Below, one piece after another: positions 19,573-29,523 of a DNA stretch of 64,000 bases. The stretch is from Bacteroidota bacterium (GTDB taxonomy: Bacteria > Bacteroidota > Bacteroidia > Chitinophagales > JADIYW01), in assembly GCA_028288625.1 (NCBI GenBank), contig JAQBNI010000148.1, positions 26,695 through 90,694 on the forward strand, read 5' to 3'. Made by a program: the position numbers and the translations under genes. Position 1 is the first letter of the stretch. Every line of letters starts with the position of its first letter. The notes under the pieces were generated by a model. It was given only the letters and a program-made list of their open reading frames with translations, was not told where the DNA came from and did no database searches.

Positions 19573-20946
19573 TCACTTTCCGATACAAAATTTCGAAAAA
19601 ATATTATCCAATAAATCATCCGTTGTAATATCACCGGTGATCTCACCTAAAGCGTTTAATGCATAGCGGATATCCTGCGCTAAAAAATCGGTAGTGGTTT
19701 TTGAATCGAGCGCTGAAAGAACATTCTGCAAAGCTCCACGGCAGGCATTCAGCGCTTCGTAGTGTCTTATGTTCGTCACAATATTCGATTCAACATTCAC
19801 AGATTTATCTAAAACGATATCCGATAATTTATCTTTTATCTGATCAACATTTGTCAGCTGCTTCGCAGAAATAAATATCATGTTTTCAAAACCGTAAAAT
19901 TTATTTTCTAATTCTGTTAACGATGCCTTATCTGATTTATTTCCAATTAACAACAGCGGAATATTCTTTGATAATGTTTCAGACTCCATGCGAAGATCTT
20001 CAGCAGTCGTAGTCGTCACATCAAAAATATACAACACCACGGAAGCGGTTTCAATTTTCTGCATCGTTTTTTCAATTCCTAAACTTTCGATCACATCCAC
20101 ACTTTCGCGGATGCCTGCCGTATCAATAAAACGGAATAAAATTCCGTTGATATTTAATGTCTCCTCGATCGTATCGCGGGTAGTGCCGGGAATTTCGGAA
20201 ACGATCGCGCGTTCTTCGTTCAGCAGTGCATTCAGCAAAGTAGATTTTCCTGCGTTCGGCTTTCCCGCAATCACCACGTTCACACCATTCTTGATCACAT
20301 TGCCGAGCTTGAATGAATGAATCAATTTTTCCATCACCATCACAATTTCGTCGATCAGCGTTTTCAGTTTTGATCGGTCTGCAAATTCAACATCCTCCTC
20401 CGCAAAATCCAGTTCCAGTTCCACGAGCGATGCAAAATGGATAAGATCTTCCCGCAGCTTTTTGATCTCCAGCGAAAATCCGCCCTTCATTTGCTGCAAT
20501 GCACTTTTATGCGAAGCCTCGCTGTCCGATGCGATCAGGTCCGCCACCGCTTCCGCCTGGGAAAGGTCGAACCTGCCGTTCAAAAATGCGCGCATCGTAA
20601 ACTCCCCCGCCTTTGCCGCCCGCGCACCGGAATCGATCAGCGCTTCTAAGATCTTTTGTTGTATAAAAGGAGAACCATGACAAGAAATCTCCACCACATT
20701 TTCTTTCGTATAAGAGGAAGGCGCAATAAAAAGACTTACCAGCACTTCATCCAGAACCTGATCGTGGTAAACGAATTTCCCAAGGTGGATGGTATGCGAA
20801 GCTTGTTTGGCAAGGTTCTTTCCGCTAAACAACGAATTCACGATCTCCACCGACTTAGAACCCGACAACCGGATCACGCCGATAGCGCCAACGCCCTGCG
20901 AAGTAGACAAGGCAATTATGGTATCGGAAAATTCATCTGTGTACAT
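19573..20946 (-). CDS. mnmE: tRNA uridine-5-carboxymethylaminomethyl modification GTPase MnmE/TrmE
   Basis: DTIIALSTSQGVGAIGVIRLSG; GKPNAGKSTLLNALLNEERAIVSEIPGTTRDTIEE; LIGNKSD; C-terminal FSKFCIGK. Confidence 0.98.
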   Translation of the reverse strand: MYTDEFSDTIIALSTSQGVGAIGVIRLSGSKSVEIVNSLFSGKNLAKQASHTIHLGKFVYHDQVLDEVLVSLFIAPSSYTKENVVEISCHGSPFIQQKILEALIDSGARAAKAGEFTMRAFLNGRFDLSQAEAVADLIASDSEASHKSALQQMKGGFSLEIKKLREDLIHFASLVELELDFAEEDVEFADRSKLKTLIDEIVMVMEKLIHSFKLGNVIKNGVNVVIAGKPNAGKSTLLNALLNEERAIVSEIPGTTRDTIEETLNINGILFRFIDTAGIRESVDVIESLGIEKTMQKIETASVVLYIFDVTTTTAEDLRMESETLSKNIPLLLIGNKSDKASLTELENKFYGFENMIFISAKQLTNVDQIKDKLSDIVLDKSVNVESNIVTNIRHYEALNACRGALQNVLSALDSKTTTDFLAQDIRYALNALGEITGDITTDDLLDNIFSKFCIGK

Positions 20947-21008
20947 ACTGAAAAATGATTTGCAAAATTAAGATATTTTAAAGCATAATAGTATTCCAAA
21001 GTGAGTGC

Positions 21009-21121
21009 CGTCATTATGAGCGAAGCGTAATAATCCCGAATAGGTTTCTACTTGCGAAATACATTTTAGAAAGTGCCGAACTTTTCGGGATTGCCACGTC
21101 GCTTCACTCCTCGCAATGACG
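21009..21121. repeat. Dispersed palindromic repeat (CGTCATTATGAGCGAAGCG...CGTCGCTTCACTCCTCGCAATGACG)
   Basis: Inverted terminal arms around TAATCCCGAA...CTTTTCGGGATTG; related in style to 1841-2030 and 2908-3095. Confidence 0.75.
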
Positions 21122-21338
21122 TTCTCATTAACGGAAATTGATTAATCATGTAAAAGCTCGAAAAAATGGATACATTTTTTCATAGCAGTTCGATTACTAT
21201 TATTACAATCACATATATTCAAAAATCCAATTTTTTGAGTATTTTTAGTCTGAAATCTTGAGTTTTAGCTAACATTATTTAAGAATCACGTCAAGCCGGT
21301 TAATCATAATTGTCTATATAATTAACACATAGTTTATT

Positions 21339-21346
21339 ACCTTTGC
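21339..21346 (+). promoter_or_regulatory. Candidate Bacteroidota -7 element TACCTTTG upstream of EPS operon
   Basis: Exact match to TAnnTTTG 22 bp before the ATG at 21368; no well-spaced -33 TTTG seen. Confidence 0.45.
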
Positions 21347-21367
21347 CAATTCAACAACCCACTAATA

Positions 21368-23797
21368 ATGAGAAAATTATTTACGCTGAGTTTTTTATTA
21401 TGCTCAGTATGTATAATATACGCCCAGAGTTTCGGTAATTTTTCGGGATCTTTGACGGGTACGGGCGTCACCGCTGCCGCTGCATCCGCTGCAAAGCAGC
21501 TGCAATCCATGAATGCTGCAAACCCGGCTTCTGCGAACAATCTATCTCAATTACAATTATTAGGACTCGATCCGATCGCGGTTCAGAAATATTTAAAACA
21601 GAAGGCTGACGAAAACGCGGATAAATCTGATAAGCCGACTGAAGTGCAGGACATCGTGCAAACGATCATAGAAATGAAGGCAAAGCAGGATGCAATACAG
21701 ACCGCACTTGATAAAAAGAATGAAACCACCAGCACAACTACTCCTAACGAAATATTTGGTCACGACTTTTTCGCTAGTGGCAAGCTCGCCTTGTTTGAAA
21801 AGTCATCGGGAGCAAGAGCGCCGGATTCTTATATTCTCGATGTAGGCGACGAGATCAGCATCGCCGTTTGGGGCGCCGCGGATTATAACAATAAATTTAA
21901 AGTGAATGATGACGGCTTTATCCAGATCCCTGAATTCGGAAGAATTTATGTAAAAGGATTAACGTTTGGTGCCGTGAAAGCGCAGATCGGAAAGAGGCTC
22001 GCCACTTTTATAAATCCTGCCAATACACAATACGAGATCACACTGAATTATTCCAGGACGATAGAAGTGAATATCGTGGGTGAAGTGAAAACGCCCGGTA
22101 CTTACCAGATCCCGGCGATCAACTCGGTGTACAACGCGATCAACGCCGCAAACGGTATCAGCGATATCGGTTCCGTGCGCGACATCCAGGTGCGAAGGGA
22201 TGGCAAAACGATCAGGCGTTTTGATGTGTATGAATTTTTATTCAACCCTTTATCAGATCAGAATTTCTTTTTGCAAAAAGGAGATTTTATCTATGTGTCT
22301 ACTCAGCAGCGATTAATTAAAGTTCAGGGTGCGGTTCGCCGTCCCGCTAAATATGAATTGCTCGCACCGGAAAATCTCAACGAGCTGATCGCATTCGCGG
22401 GAGGATTTGCGCCGGATGCTTATTTGAAATCGATACAGGTAACAAGAATAGCAGGCAGTACTTCGCAGATCATAGATGTAAATTACGAGCAGCTGCAAAA
22501 TGCGCATACTAATTTTACTTTAATGGATGGTGATGTCGTCAACATTACTTCTATTCCGGGCGGCATCGAGAATTTTGTGAACATTACGGGAACCGTGCGT
22601 TACCCCGGAAAATACCAGTTCAAAACAGGCGATAGAATTTCCGACCTGATAAAAGTAGCGGGCGGCATTAAGCTCGATAGTTACCTGGAGCGTGCTTATG
22701 TAAAAAGAAAACTGGAAGACGATACATACGTCAATCAAAAATTTTCTCTGAAAAATATCCTGGAAGATGAAAATTCATCCGACAACTTTTTGCTGCAGCG
22801 CGCCGATCAGGTACAGCTGTTTTCAAAAGATGAATTCGTTGAAAAATTTATGGTGTCGATTGATGGCTCTGTGTTAAAGCCAACGATTACTGAGTATACG
22901 GAAAGCATGACACTGAATGATCTTTTATTTTTTGCAGGCGGATTAAAAAAAGAAGCTGCAAATTCTAAAATAGAAATTTCACGCGTGATGAATATCGATT
23001 CAACGGAAGCACTGCATTTTACACCGCAGCGTGTAGTGGTGCAAACGATAGAAGTAGGTCCGAACCTGGAGATCGATGAAGCTTCAAAGGCATATCTGTT
23101 AGCGCCGATGGATAAAATTTATGTGAGAAAGATCTATGGCTTTAATGAACAGATGACGGTTACCTTAAAAGGTGAAGTGAAATATCCCGGTGTTTACCCG
23201 ATTTTAAATAAGGATGAAAAAGTGTTGGATGTGATTGAACGCGCAGGAGGATTAACACCTTTCGCGTTTATTAAGAATGCAAAATTAACGCGACCTGAAA
23301 ACGGTTTGACGAATACGATCTTTCAATTAAAAGATGCATTTGCGGATACCGCATCAAGGGCAAATTATATTTTGAAGAACGGAGATATCATCGATATCCC
23401 GACAGTGAATCAATTGGTAAGCATTCAAGGTGCAATACGTTATCCGGGTATAGATTCCACGCAAACCGTGAACGGAAAATTTATTCCGGGAAAAAGTGCG
23501 CGCTGGTATATTAAAAATTATGCAGGCGGATTTAAGAAAGGCGCATGGAAAAAATCCACACTCGTCATTTATCCAAACAGGAAAGTAGATTACACGCATT
23601 CCTTCATCGGTATAAAAAATTATCCGACCGTAGATATTGAAGGTGCATTGATCACGGTAGAAATGAAACATAAAGCGCCAAAGCCACCGAAAGGTCCGGA
23701 ATCAGCCTTGAACTGGAACATTGTTCTGCCAAGTGTTATAGCTGCGATAACATCCATAGCTACAACTTTAACTTTAATTTTTGTGCTGAAAAAATAA
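21368..23797 (+). CDS. SLBB-domain polysaccharide export protein (Wza-like)
   Basis: YILDVGDEISIAVWGAADYNNKFKVNDDGFIQIPEFGRIYVKGLTFGAVKAQI...; repeated SLBB units (VNIVGEVKTPGTYQIPAI; VNITGTVRYPGKYQFKTGDRISDLIKVAGG; VTLKGEVKYPGVYPILNKDEKVLDVIERAGG); C-terminal TM helix. Confidence 0.95.
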   Translation: MRKLFTLSFLLCSVCIIYAQSFGNFSGSLTGTGVTAAAASAAKQLQSMNAANPASANNLSQLQLLGLDPIAVQKYLKQKADENADKSDKPTEVQDIVQTIIEMKAKQDAIQTALDKKNETTSTTTPNEIFGHDFFASGKLALFEKSSGARAPDSYILDVGDEISIAVWGAADYNNKFKVNDDGFIQIPEFGRIYVKGLTFGAVKAQIGKRLATFINPANTQYEITLNYSRTIEVNIVGEVKTPGTYQIPAINSVYNAINAANGISDIGSVRDIQVRRDGKTIRRFDVYEFLFNPLSDQNFFLQKGDFIYVSTQQRLIKVQGAVRRPAKYELLAPENLNELIAFAGGFAPDAYLKSIQVTRIAGSTSQIIDVNYEQLQNAHTNFTLMDGDVVNITSIPGGIENFVNITGTVRYPGKYQFKTGDRISDLIKVAGGIKLDSYLERAYVKRKLEDDTYVNQKFSLKNILEDENSSDNFLLQRADQVQLFSKDEFVEKFMVSIDGSVLKPTITEYTESMTLNDLLFFAGGLKKEAANSKIEISRVMNIDSTEALHFTPQRVVVQTIEVGPNLEIDEASKAYLLAPMDKIYVRKIYGFNEQMTVTLKGEVKYPGVYPILNKDEKVLDVIERAGGLTPFAFIKNAKLTRPENGLTNTIFQLKDAFADTASRANYILKNGDIIDIPTVNQLVSIQGAIRYPGIDSTQTVNGKFIPGKSARWYIKNYAGGFKKGAWKKSTLVIYPNRKVDYTHSFIGIKNYPTVDIEGALITVEMKHKAPKPPKGPESALNWNIVLPSVIAAITSIATTLTLIFVLKK

Positions 23798-23798
23798 T

Positions 23799-24863
23799 AT
23801 GCAGGAGCAATTCTCAGAAGAAGACATCAGGTTAGTGGACGTTCTCGAGTCCTTTAAAAGCTATTTCATTTATATCCTGAAGAAATGGTACATCTCCATT
23901 TTGGGTGTTGCCGCTTTAACGCTGGGCGGATATTTTTACGCCAAGTTGACGCCGCCGAAATACATTGCAAATATTTCTTTTAACGCCGTCGATTCGCGCG
24001 CAACTTCCATGGGCGGGATCATGTCTATGATGGGTGTGTCGTTTGCAGGTGGTTCATCCAACGATGTATTGACGGGTATCTTCACCTCCAGGAATATTTT
24101 TTATAATTCGATGCTGGATACGATGGATGTTGAAGGCAAGAGAGAAAAGATCGCGAATATATATATGCATGCGTATAAGTATGATGAAGGATTTGACCAG
24201 GATCCGGAATGGAAAGGTTTTAAGTTCAGGGCAAATTCAATTAAAGAGATCACCAAAAAAGAAATGGATATTTTAAGTGTCATGTTTGATGATTGGCAGG
24301 GCGGACTGATGACTGCAGAGCTTGATGCTCCGACAGGAATGATCAAGGCGGAAATAGAAACGCCGGATTATGAATTATCACGCCAGCTTGGATCAACTAT
24401 GCTCAAACACACCTTGCAATTCTACCAGAATAAACAAGTGGAAAACGCGAAGATCTCGTTAACCAATGTTACAAAAAGGCTGGATTCAATTTCCGGAGAG
24501 ATCACCCGGAGACAATCAATGATTGCCGCATCGCAGGATATAAATATTTTCAATCATAAAAAAGAAGTAGTAGTAGACCAGCAAAAGCTGATGCAGGAAA
24601 TTGCTACATTAAATATCATGTATAATGATGCGGCAAGTTCAAAGGAAAATGCAAAAGTAGGATTATCACCACAGAATAATATTGTAAGAGTTGTAGACGA
24701 TCCTATGTTCTCCACGGCGCCAAAACATTTAAGCAAACTGCTATATACAGCGATCGGGTTTGCAGCAAGTTTAGTGCTGATCATTATTCCGCTGCTGATC
24801 AGCAAGGCGGTTCAGGACGGGCGCGAAGAAGACAAAATGAGATCAGCCTTGTTGTCCTCTTAA
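23799..24863 (+). CDS. Wzz/chain-length determinant-type protein (no kinase domain)
   Basis: Two TM segments flanking a periplasmic domain: YFIYILKKWYISILGVAALTLGGYFYAKLTPPKYIANIS ... LSKLLYTAIGFAASLVLIIIPLLI; no Walker motifs. Confidence 0.85.
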   Translation: MQEQFSEEDIRLVDVLESFKSYFIYILKKWYISILGVAALTLGGYFYAKLTPPKYIANISFNAVDSRATSMGGIMSMMGVSFAGGSSNDVLTGIFTSRNIFYNSMLDTMDVEGKREKIANIYMHAYKYDEGFDQDPEWKGFKFRANSIKEITKKEMDILSVMFDDWQGGLMTAELDAPTGMIKAEIETPDYELSRQLGSTMLKHTLQFYQNKQVENAKISLTNVTKRLDSISGEITRRQSMIAASQDINIFNHKKEVVVDQQKLMQEIATLNIMYNDAASSKENAKVGLSPQNNIVRVVDDPMFSTAPKHLSKLLYTAIGFAASLVLIIIPLLISKAVQDGREEDKMRSALLSS

Positions 24864-24951
24864 TTTTTATTTAATTTCAATAGGTAAACATTAAATAAAA
24901 ATTAGTGATTGTTATTGTATGAAGTATCCAAATTAAACATCTGATGATAAA

Positions 24952-27900
24952 ATGGAAGACGTTAATTTATATAAAGATCGTTTAATCGAAACACAAAATT
25001 TATTGGCCGCTGTTCAGGACCAATTGGAAAAAGAACGATTAGAAAAGTTTGAACCAATTGCTGTGGTGGGCATGGCATTTCGTTTTCCCGGCAAGGTAAA
25101 TAACGCATCAGATTTCTGGAATTTATTGGTAAACGGGATCGATGGGATAGAAGATATCCCAACTTCGAGATGGGATAATAATGCTTTGTATGATTCCGGA
25201 AAGATCAATCACAGGCAAGGTGGATTTGTAGATAATATTGATCTGTTTGATCCTTCCTTTTTCGACATCACCCCGATAGAGTTGGAAAATACCGATCCTG
25301 AACAACGGCTGTTGCTTGAAACTACCTTTGAGGCGTTTGAGAATGCGGGAATAGATATTACTGCATTAACCGATACTAATACTTCTGTGTATATCGGTAT
25401 CAGCAATGAGGATTATCAGAACAAAAATTTCAGGACTGCTGACATGAACCTGATCAATATGTATTCATTTGTAGGAAATTCCATTGCAGCCGCATCCGGA
25501 AGAATATCTTACATGTTCGGATTCCAGGGCCCCAGTATGACGATAGATACCGGATGCTCCTCTTCCCTTGTATCAGCGCATCTCGGCGTGCAGGCATTGC
25601 GCAACCGGGAAACTGACCTCGCAGTAGTGGGAGCCGCTAACCTGCTCATTACGCCTGAATATTCCATTACCTATTCACAGTCGGGCGGCCTGTCTCCGGA
25701 TGCCCGCAGCAAAGCATTTGATAACAGCGCAAATGGTTATGTACGCTCCGATGGAATTTGTACCCTCCTGCTAAAAAGGCTTTCAGATGCGCAAAGAAAT
25801 AATGACAATATACTTGCACTGATCAAGGGAACTGCTGTCAACCAGGATGGAAGAAGCGAGCATTTTTCCGTGCCCAATAATAAAGCCCAGGCAAAAGCGA
25901 TAAAAGCTGCATTGGCAAATGCAAATATATCACCCGGTAAAATATCTTATCTCGAAGCACATGGCACAGGTACGCGTGTAGGTGATCCGTTGGAATTACG
26001 AGGTATTCTGGAAGTGTATAACGACATTAAATCCAGGGAAGACCCGTTGCTGATAGGCTCGGTAAAATCAAATATCGGACATACCGAAGGTGTTGCAGGA
26101 ATTGCAGGTCTCGCTAAAATAATCCTTGCATTAAAACACAATACGATCCCTGCCAATTTACATTTCAATACACCCAATACCCTGGTGGATTGGGAGACTG
26201 CCCCGGTTAAAGTAGTGAACATAAATACGGAATGGAAAGGAGAAGACCGGCATGCAGGCATCAATAGCTTTGGCATTACAGGAACTAATGCACATATTAT
26301 TGTAAGCGATCCGCCATCAGCTAAAAAAATGCAGGATCAGCCGCTCCTCAGGAAAGATATTTATGTGCTTCCCTTATCTGCAAGAAGTGAACAGGCGCTC
26401 ATAGATCTTAGTAAGAAATATGCTGATTTTCTCACTGCCGGAAATTATAATACCGAAGACATTTGCGCAATGGCGGCGCTTCGCAGAACGCACCACGAAT
26501 TTCGCGAAGTGTTTATAGCGGATAGCAAGGCAGGCATGATCGAAACACTCAATGATTTTTCCGCCGGCGCAACAGTGGAGAATAAAAAAATATTTGATAA
26601 TAAGGATGAAATAAAAACGGTTTTTATTTTTCCCGGACAAGGCGCGCAATGGATCCAAATGGGAAAAGCGTTGATGGAAAATGAATTGGTTTATCGCACT
26701 TCCCTGGAAGAAATAAATGTGGTTTATAAAAATTATATAGATTGGGATTTGCTTGAAGAGATAAATAAGCCGGAAGGGGAAAGCAGGTTAAATGAAATAG
26801 ACGTCGTGCAACCGGTTTTAATTGCTATTGAAATTGCGCTGGCAAGTTTATGGATGAGTAAGGGCGTCTTCCCGGATATCGTGGTAGGTCATAGCCTGGG
26901 AGAAGTTGCTGCAGCATATGTAGCGGGAAATATTTCCTTGCATGAAGCTGCACAAATTATTATTACGCGTAGTAAGCTGATGAAACAGCTGAGCGGTAAG
27001 GGAGAGATGGGCGTTACTGATCTTACAGTGGAAGAAGCGAATGAGATCTTAAAAGGATATGAAGGAAAATTATCCGTTGCTGTTATGAATAGTACAAATT
27101 CTACGGTGCTGTCTGGAGATGCACATGCACTCGATGAAGTTTTTTCTGCATTGGAAGCACAGGGAAGGTTTAACCGAAAAGTAAAAGTAGATGTAGCTTC
27201 ACACTCCCCGCAGATGGATGGTATCAGGGAGGATCTTAAAAATGCCCTGCACAATATTCAACCACAAAATTCAACGATACAATTTTACTCTACTGCCGAA
27301 AACCGGGTAAAAAACGGGGAAGCGCTGAATGCGGATTATTGGGCAGGTAATTTAAGGAACCCTGTGCAATTTGGCAACGTGATCCAATCCATTTCAAACG
27401 ATCATAACGCGGTATATATTGAAATGAGTCCGCACCCGGTTCTGGTTCATGCCATAAATGAAAATATCACCGGTAAGGAAACAAAGGCACTGGCGCTTTC
27501 TTCCTATGCGCGGGAGAAAAATGAATTGCAGGAATTCTTTCTAAACTATGTATCGCTATATAAAGCGAATTTTCCTTTCGACTGGAAAAATATATACCAG
27601 GATATCAGGGAGTTCATAGAGCTTCCTAATTATGCATGGCAGAAAGAAAGATTCTGGTTCGATGAGAAGCCGGATTATTCATCATTAGGCGAAACACCGG
27701 CAGCTAAAAATATCGAAAAATATTTTTATGAAATAGAGTGGAATGAAGTGCAGCCATCTCCCGAAACAACATCCAAAAATGTGCTGGTGGTAAAAGATGA
27801 ATATGGATACTCGGCGAATATTGAAAGTATATTGAGCGAAAAAGGTCATAATGTTGGGGTGGTGAACAATACAGATTCATTGGATGGAATAAAAGCTGAT

Positions 27901-29499
27901 ACCGTTATTTATTTAAGCAATTTAAAAAAGGATACTTCGTACCGTTTTAATTTTGAAACTGATATTCTTCCTATTCAATCAATGGTTAAGTATTTTTCAA
28001 AAACCATTCAAAAGACAACCATCAATATTGTAAGCAACGGCGCTCACATTGTAAATAAACAGACGAAGACGGTGAATTTAAACAGCTCATTATTATCCGG
28101 CTTTATCCGTACCATCGAAAATGAATACGCAGATATATCTTTCCGGCATATTGATATCTCCGCAGAGATCAGTGAATCTGAAATTCAACAAGCCGCAAGT
28201 CTTGCCTTCATAGAGAATGAATATAAAGAAATAGCTGTCAGGCAAAACAGGATATGGTCTGATGAGATCATCCCATTAAAGAGCAGGGAACATCAGCACA
28301 AAAAAACTATCGATCCGGATGCAACATATATTGTAACAGGGGGGAACAACGGTCTGGGTCTGGAAACGGTGAAATGGCTACTGGAACGAAACGCCAAAAA
28401 TATTGCTGTAATAAGCAGGAACGGATTGAAGAATGAATTTTCGGATCACCAGTACATCAAAGAATATAAATGCGACGTTGCTGATTACGAAGCCTTAAAA
28501 GAAAATATCGCCCGGTTAAAAATTGAAATGCCTCTTGTGAAAGGTATCATACATGCCGCTGGAGTGGTAGATGACGGAACTTTCGAGAACCTGACTAAGG
28601 AAAAATTTGAACACACCTTATATGCGAAATCACAGGGAGGCTGGAACCTGCACCAGATATTTATAAATGATCCTCTTGATCTTTTTGTCGGATATTCTTC
28701 GGTAGGATGTTTCTTAGGTGCGCCGGGACAAAGCAATTATGCGGCAGCCTGTACTTTTTTAGATAGCCTTTGCCAATTTAGAAGAAACAATGGAATGGCG
28801 GGAACAACTATCAATTGGGGTACCATTGCAGAAATAGGTTTGGCGGCGCAGCAGGCAAACCGCGGTAGTCGCCTGGTCGGACATGGGTTAAAGCCAATCT
28901 ATCCAGGAGAGCTGTTTCAATTTTTTGATCTGCTGATCTTATCGGAAGCCGCACAGGAAATAGTAATGAATATGGATTTTGATAAATGGGCGGAATACAA
29001 TCCTAAATTCAAAAACAATTATTTTTATTCAAAAGTATTAACCCATAAAACCCGCCAGCCAGAGCAAGGCAGTCAAAAAATTACTTCCTTTGTTAATATG
29101 CAATCCCTGCTAAAGCATGTTAAGCTGGAGATAAAACAGCATATTTCTTCTACCACAAAACTTTCGGTAAATAAAATTAAAGAGGATGATACTTTTAAGA
29201 GTATCGGGGTAGATTCCCTGCTCGCCCTGCAGATCAAAAATAAGCTGCAGACGTCATTCGACTTACCAATGAATGTATCCGTTATCTGGGCACACCCGAC
29301 AGTAAATAAGTTAGCTGATTTTATTGCCACTCAACTAAAAGAAGAAAATAAGATCACTATTTATTCAGGAGAAAATGAGGAGAGTACCATGGCTTCGAAT
29401 GCTGCAAAAGGGGTAATAAAGCCAGGCACATTGGAAGAAGAGATAAAGAAGTTAAGTTTGGATGAGTTGTTAAAGCAGTTAAGTGATGAAGTAAATTAA
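24952..29499 (+). CDS. Type I polyketide synthase, KS-AT-KR-ACP
   Basis: KS: FEPIAVVGMAFRFPG, DTGCSSSLVSAH (Cys codon 25555-25557), EAHGTGTRVGDPLE, NIGHTEGVAGIAG; AT: FPGQGAQWIQMG, VVGHSLGEVAAAYVAG; KR: YIVTGGNNGLGLETVKWLL, VGYSSVGCFLGAPGQSNYAAACTFLD; ACP: FKSIGVDSLLALQIKNKL. Confidence 0.97.
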   Translation: MEDVNLYKDRLIETQNLLAAVQDQLEKERLEKFEPIAVVGMAFRFPGKVNNASDFWNLLVNGIDGIEDIPTSRWDNNALYDSGKINHRQGGFVDNIDLFDPSFFDITPIELENTDPEQRLLLETTFEAFENAGIDITALTDTNTSVYIGISNEDYQNKNFRTADMNLINMYSFVGNSIAAASGRISYMFGFQGPSMTIDTGCSSSLVSAHLGVQALRNRETDLAVVGAANLLITPEYSITYSQSGGLSPDARSKAFDNSANGYVRSDGICTLLLKRLSDAQRNNDNILALIKGTAVNQDGRSEHFSVPNNKAQAKAIKAALANANISPGKISYLEAHGTGTRVGDPLELRGILEVYNDIKSREDPLLIGSVKSNIGHTEGVAGIAGLAKIILALKHNTIPANLHFNTPNTLVDWETAPVKVVNINTEWKGEDRHAGINSFGITGTNAHIIVSDPPSAKKMQDQPLLRKDIYVLPLSARSEQALIDLSKKYADFLTAGNYNTEDICAMAALRRTHHEFREVFIADSKAGMIETLNDFSAGATVENKKIFDNKDEIKTVFIFPGQGAQWIQMGKALMENELVYRTSLEEINVVYKNYIDWDLLEEINKPEGESRLNEIDVVQPVLIAIEIALASLWMSKGVFPDIVVGHSLGEVAAAYVAGNISLHEAAQIIITRSKLMKQLSGKGEMGVTDLTVEEANEILKGYEGKLSVAVMNSTNSTVLSGDAHALDEVFSALEAQGRFNRKVKVDVASHSPQMDGIREDLKNALHNIQPQNSTIQFYSTAENRVKNGEALNADYWAGNLRNPVQFGNVIQSISNDHNAVYIEMSPHPVLVHAINENITGKETKALALSSYAREKNELQEFFLNYVSLYKANFPFDWKNIYQDIREFIELPNYAWQKERFWFDEKPDYSSLGETPAAKNIEKYFYEIEWNEVQPSPETTSKNVLVVKDEYGYSANIESILSEKGHNVGVVNNTDSLDGIKADTVIYLSNLKKDTSYRFNFETDILPIQSMVKYFSKTIQKTTINIVSNGAHIVNKQTKTVNLNSSLLSGFIRTIENEYADISFRHIDISAEISESEIQQAASLAFIENEYKEIAVRQNRIWSDEIIPLKSREHQHKKTIDPDATYIVTGGNNGLGLETVKWLLERNAKNIAVISRNGLKNEFSDHQYIKEYKCDVADYEALKENIARLKIEMPLVKGIIHAAGVVDDGTFENLTKEKFEHTLYAKSQGGWNLHQIFINDPLDLFVGYSSVGCFLGAPGQSNYAAACTFLDSLCQFRRNNGMAGTTINWGTIAEIGLAAQQANRGSRLVGHGLKPIYPGELFQFFDLLILSEAAQEIVMNMDFDKWAEYNPKFKNNYFYSKVLTHKTRQPEQGSQKITSFVNMQSLLKHVKLEIKQHISSTTKLSVNKIKEDDTFKSIGVDSLLALQIKNKLQTSFDLPMNVSVIWAHPTVNKLADFIATQLKEENKITIYSGENEESTMASNAAKGVIKPGTLEEEIKKLSLDELLKQLSDEVN

Positions 29500-29523
29500 T
29501 TATCATTTCTTAGGATAAGAAAA

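Noticed and set aside
19464-19646. 60-aa minus-strand ORF at the mnmE 3' end
   Set aside because: Overlaps mnmE in another frame, AT-rich low-complexity translation.
20437-20971. Several + strand ORFs opposite mnmE
   Set aside because: Antisense shadows of a highly conserved gene.
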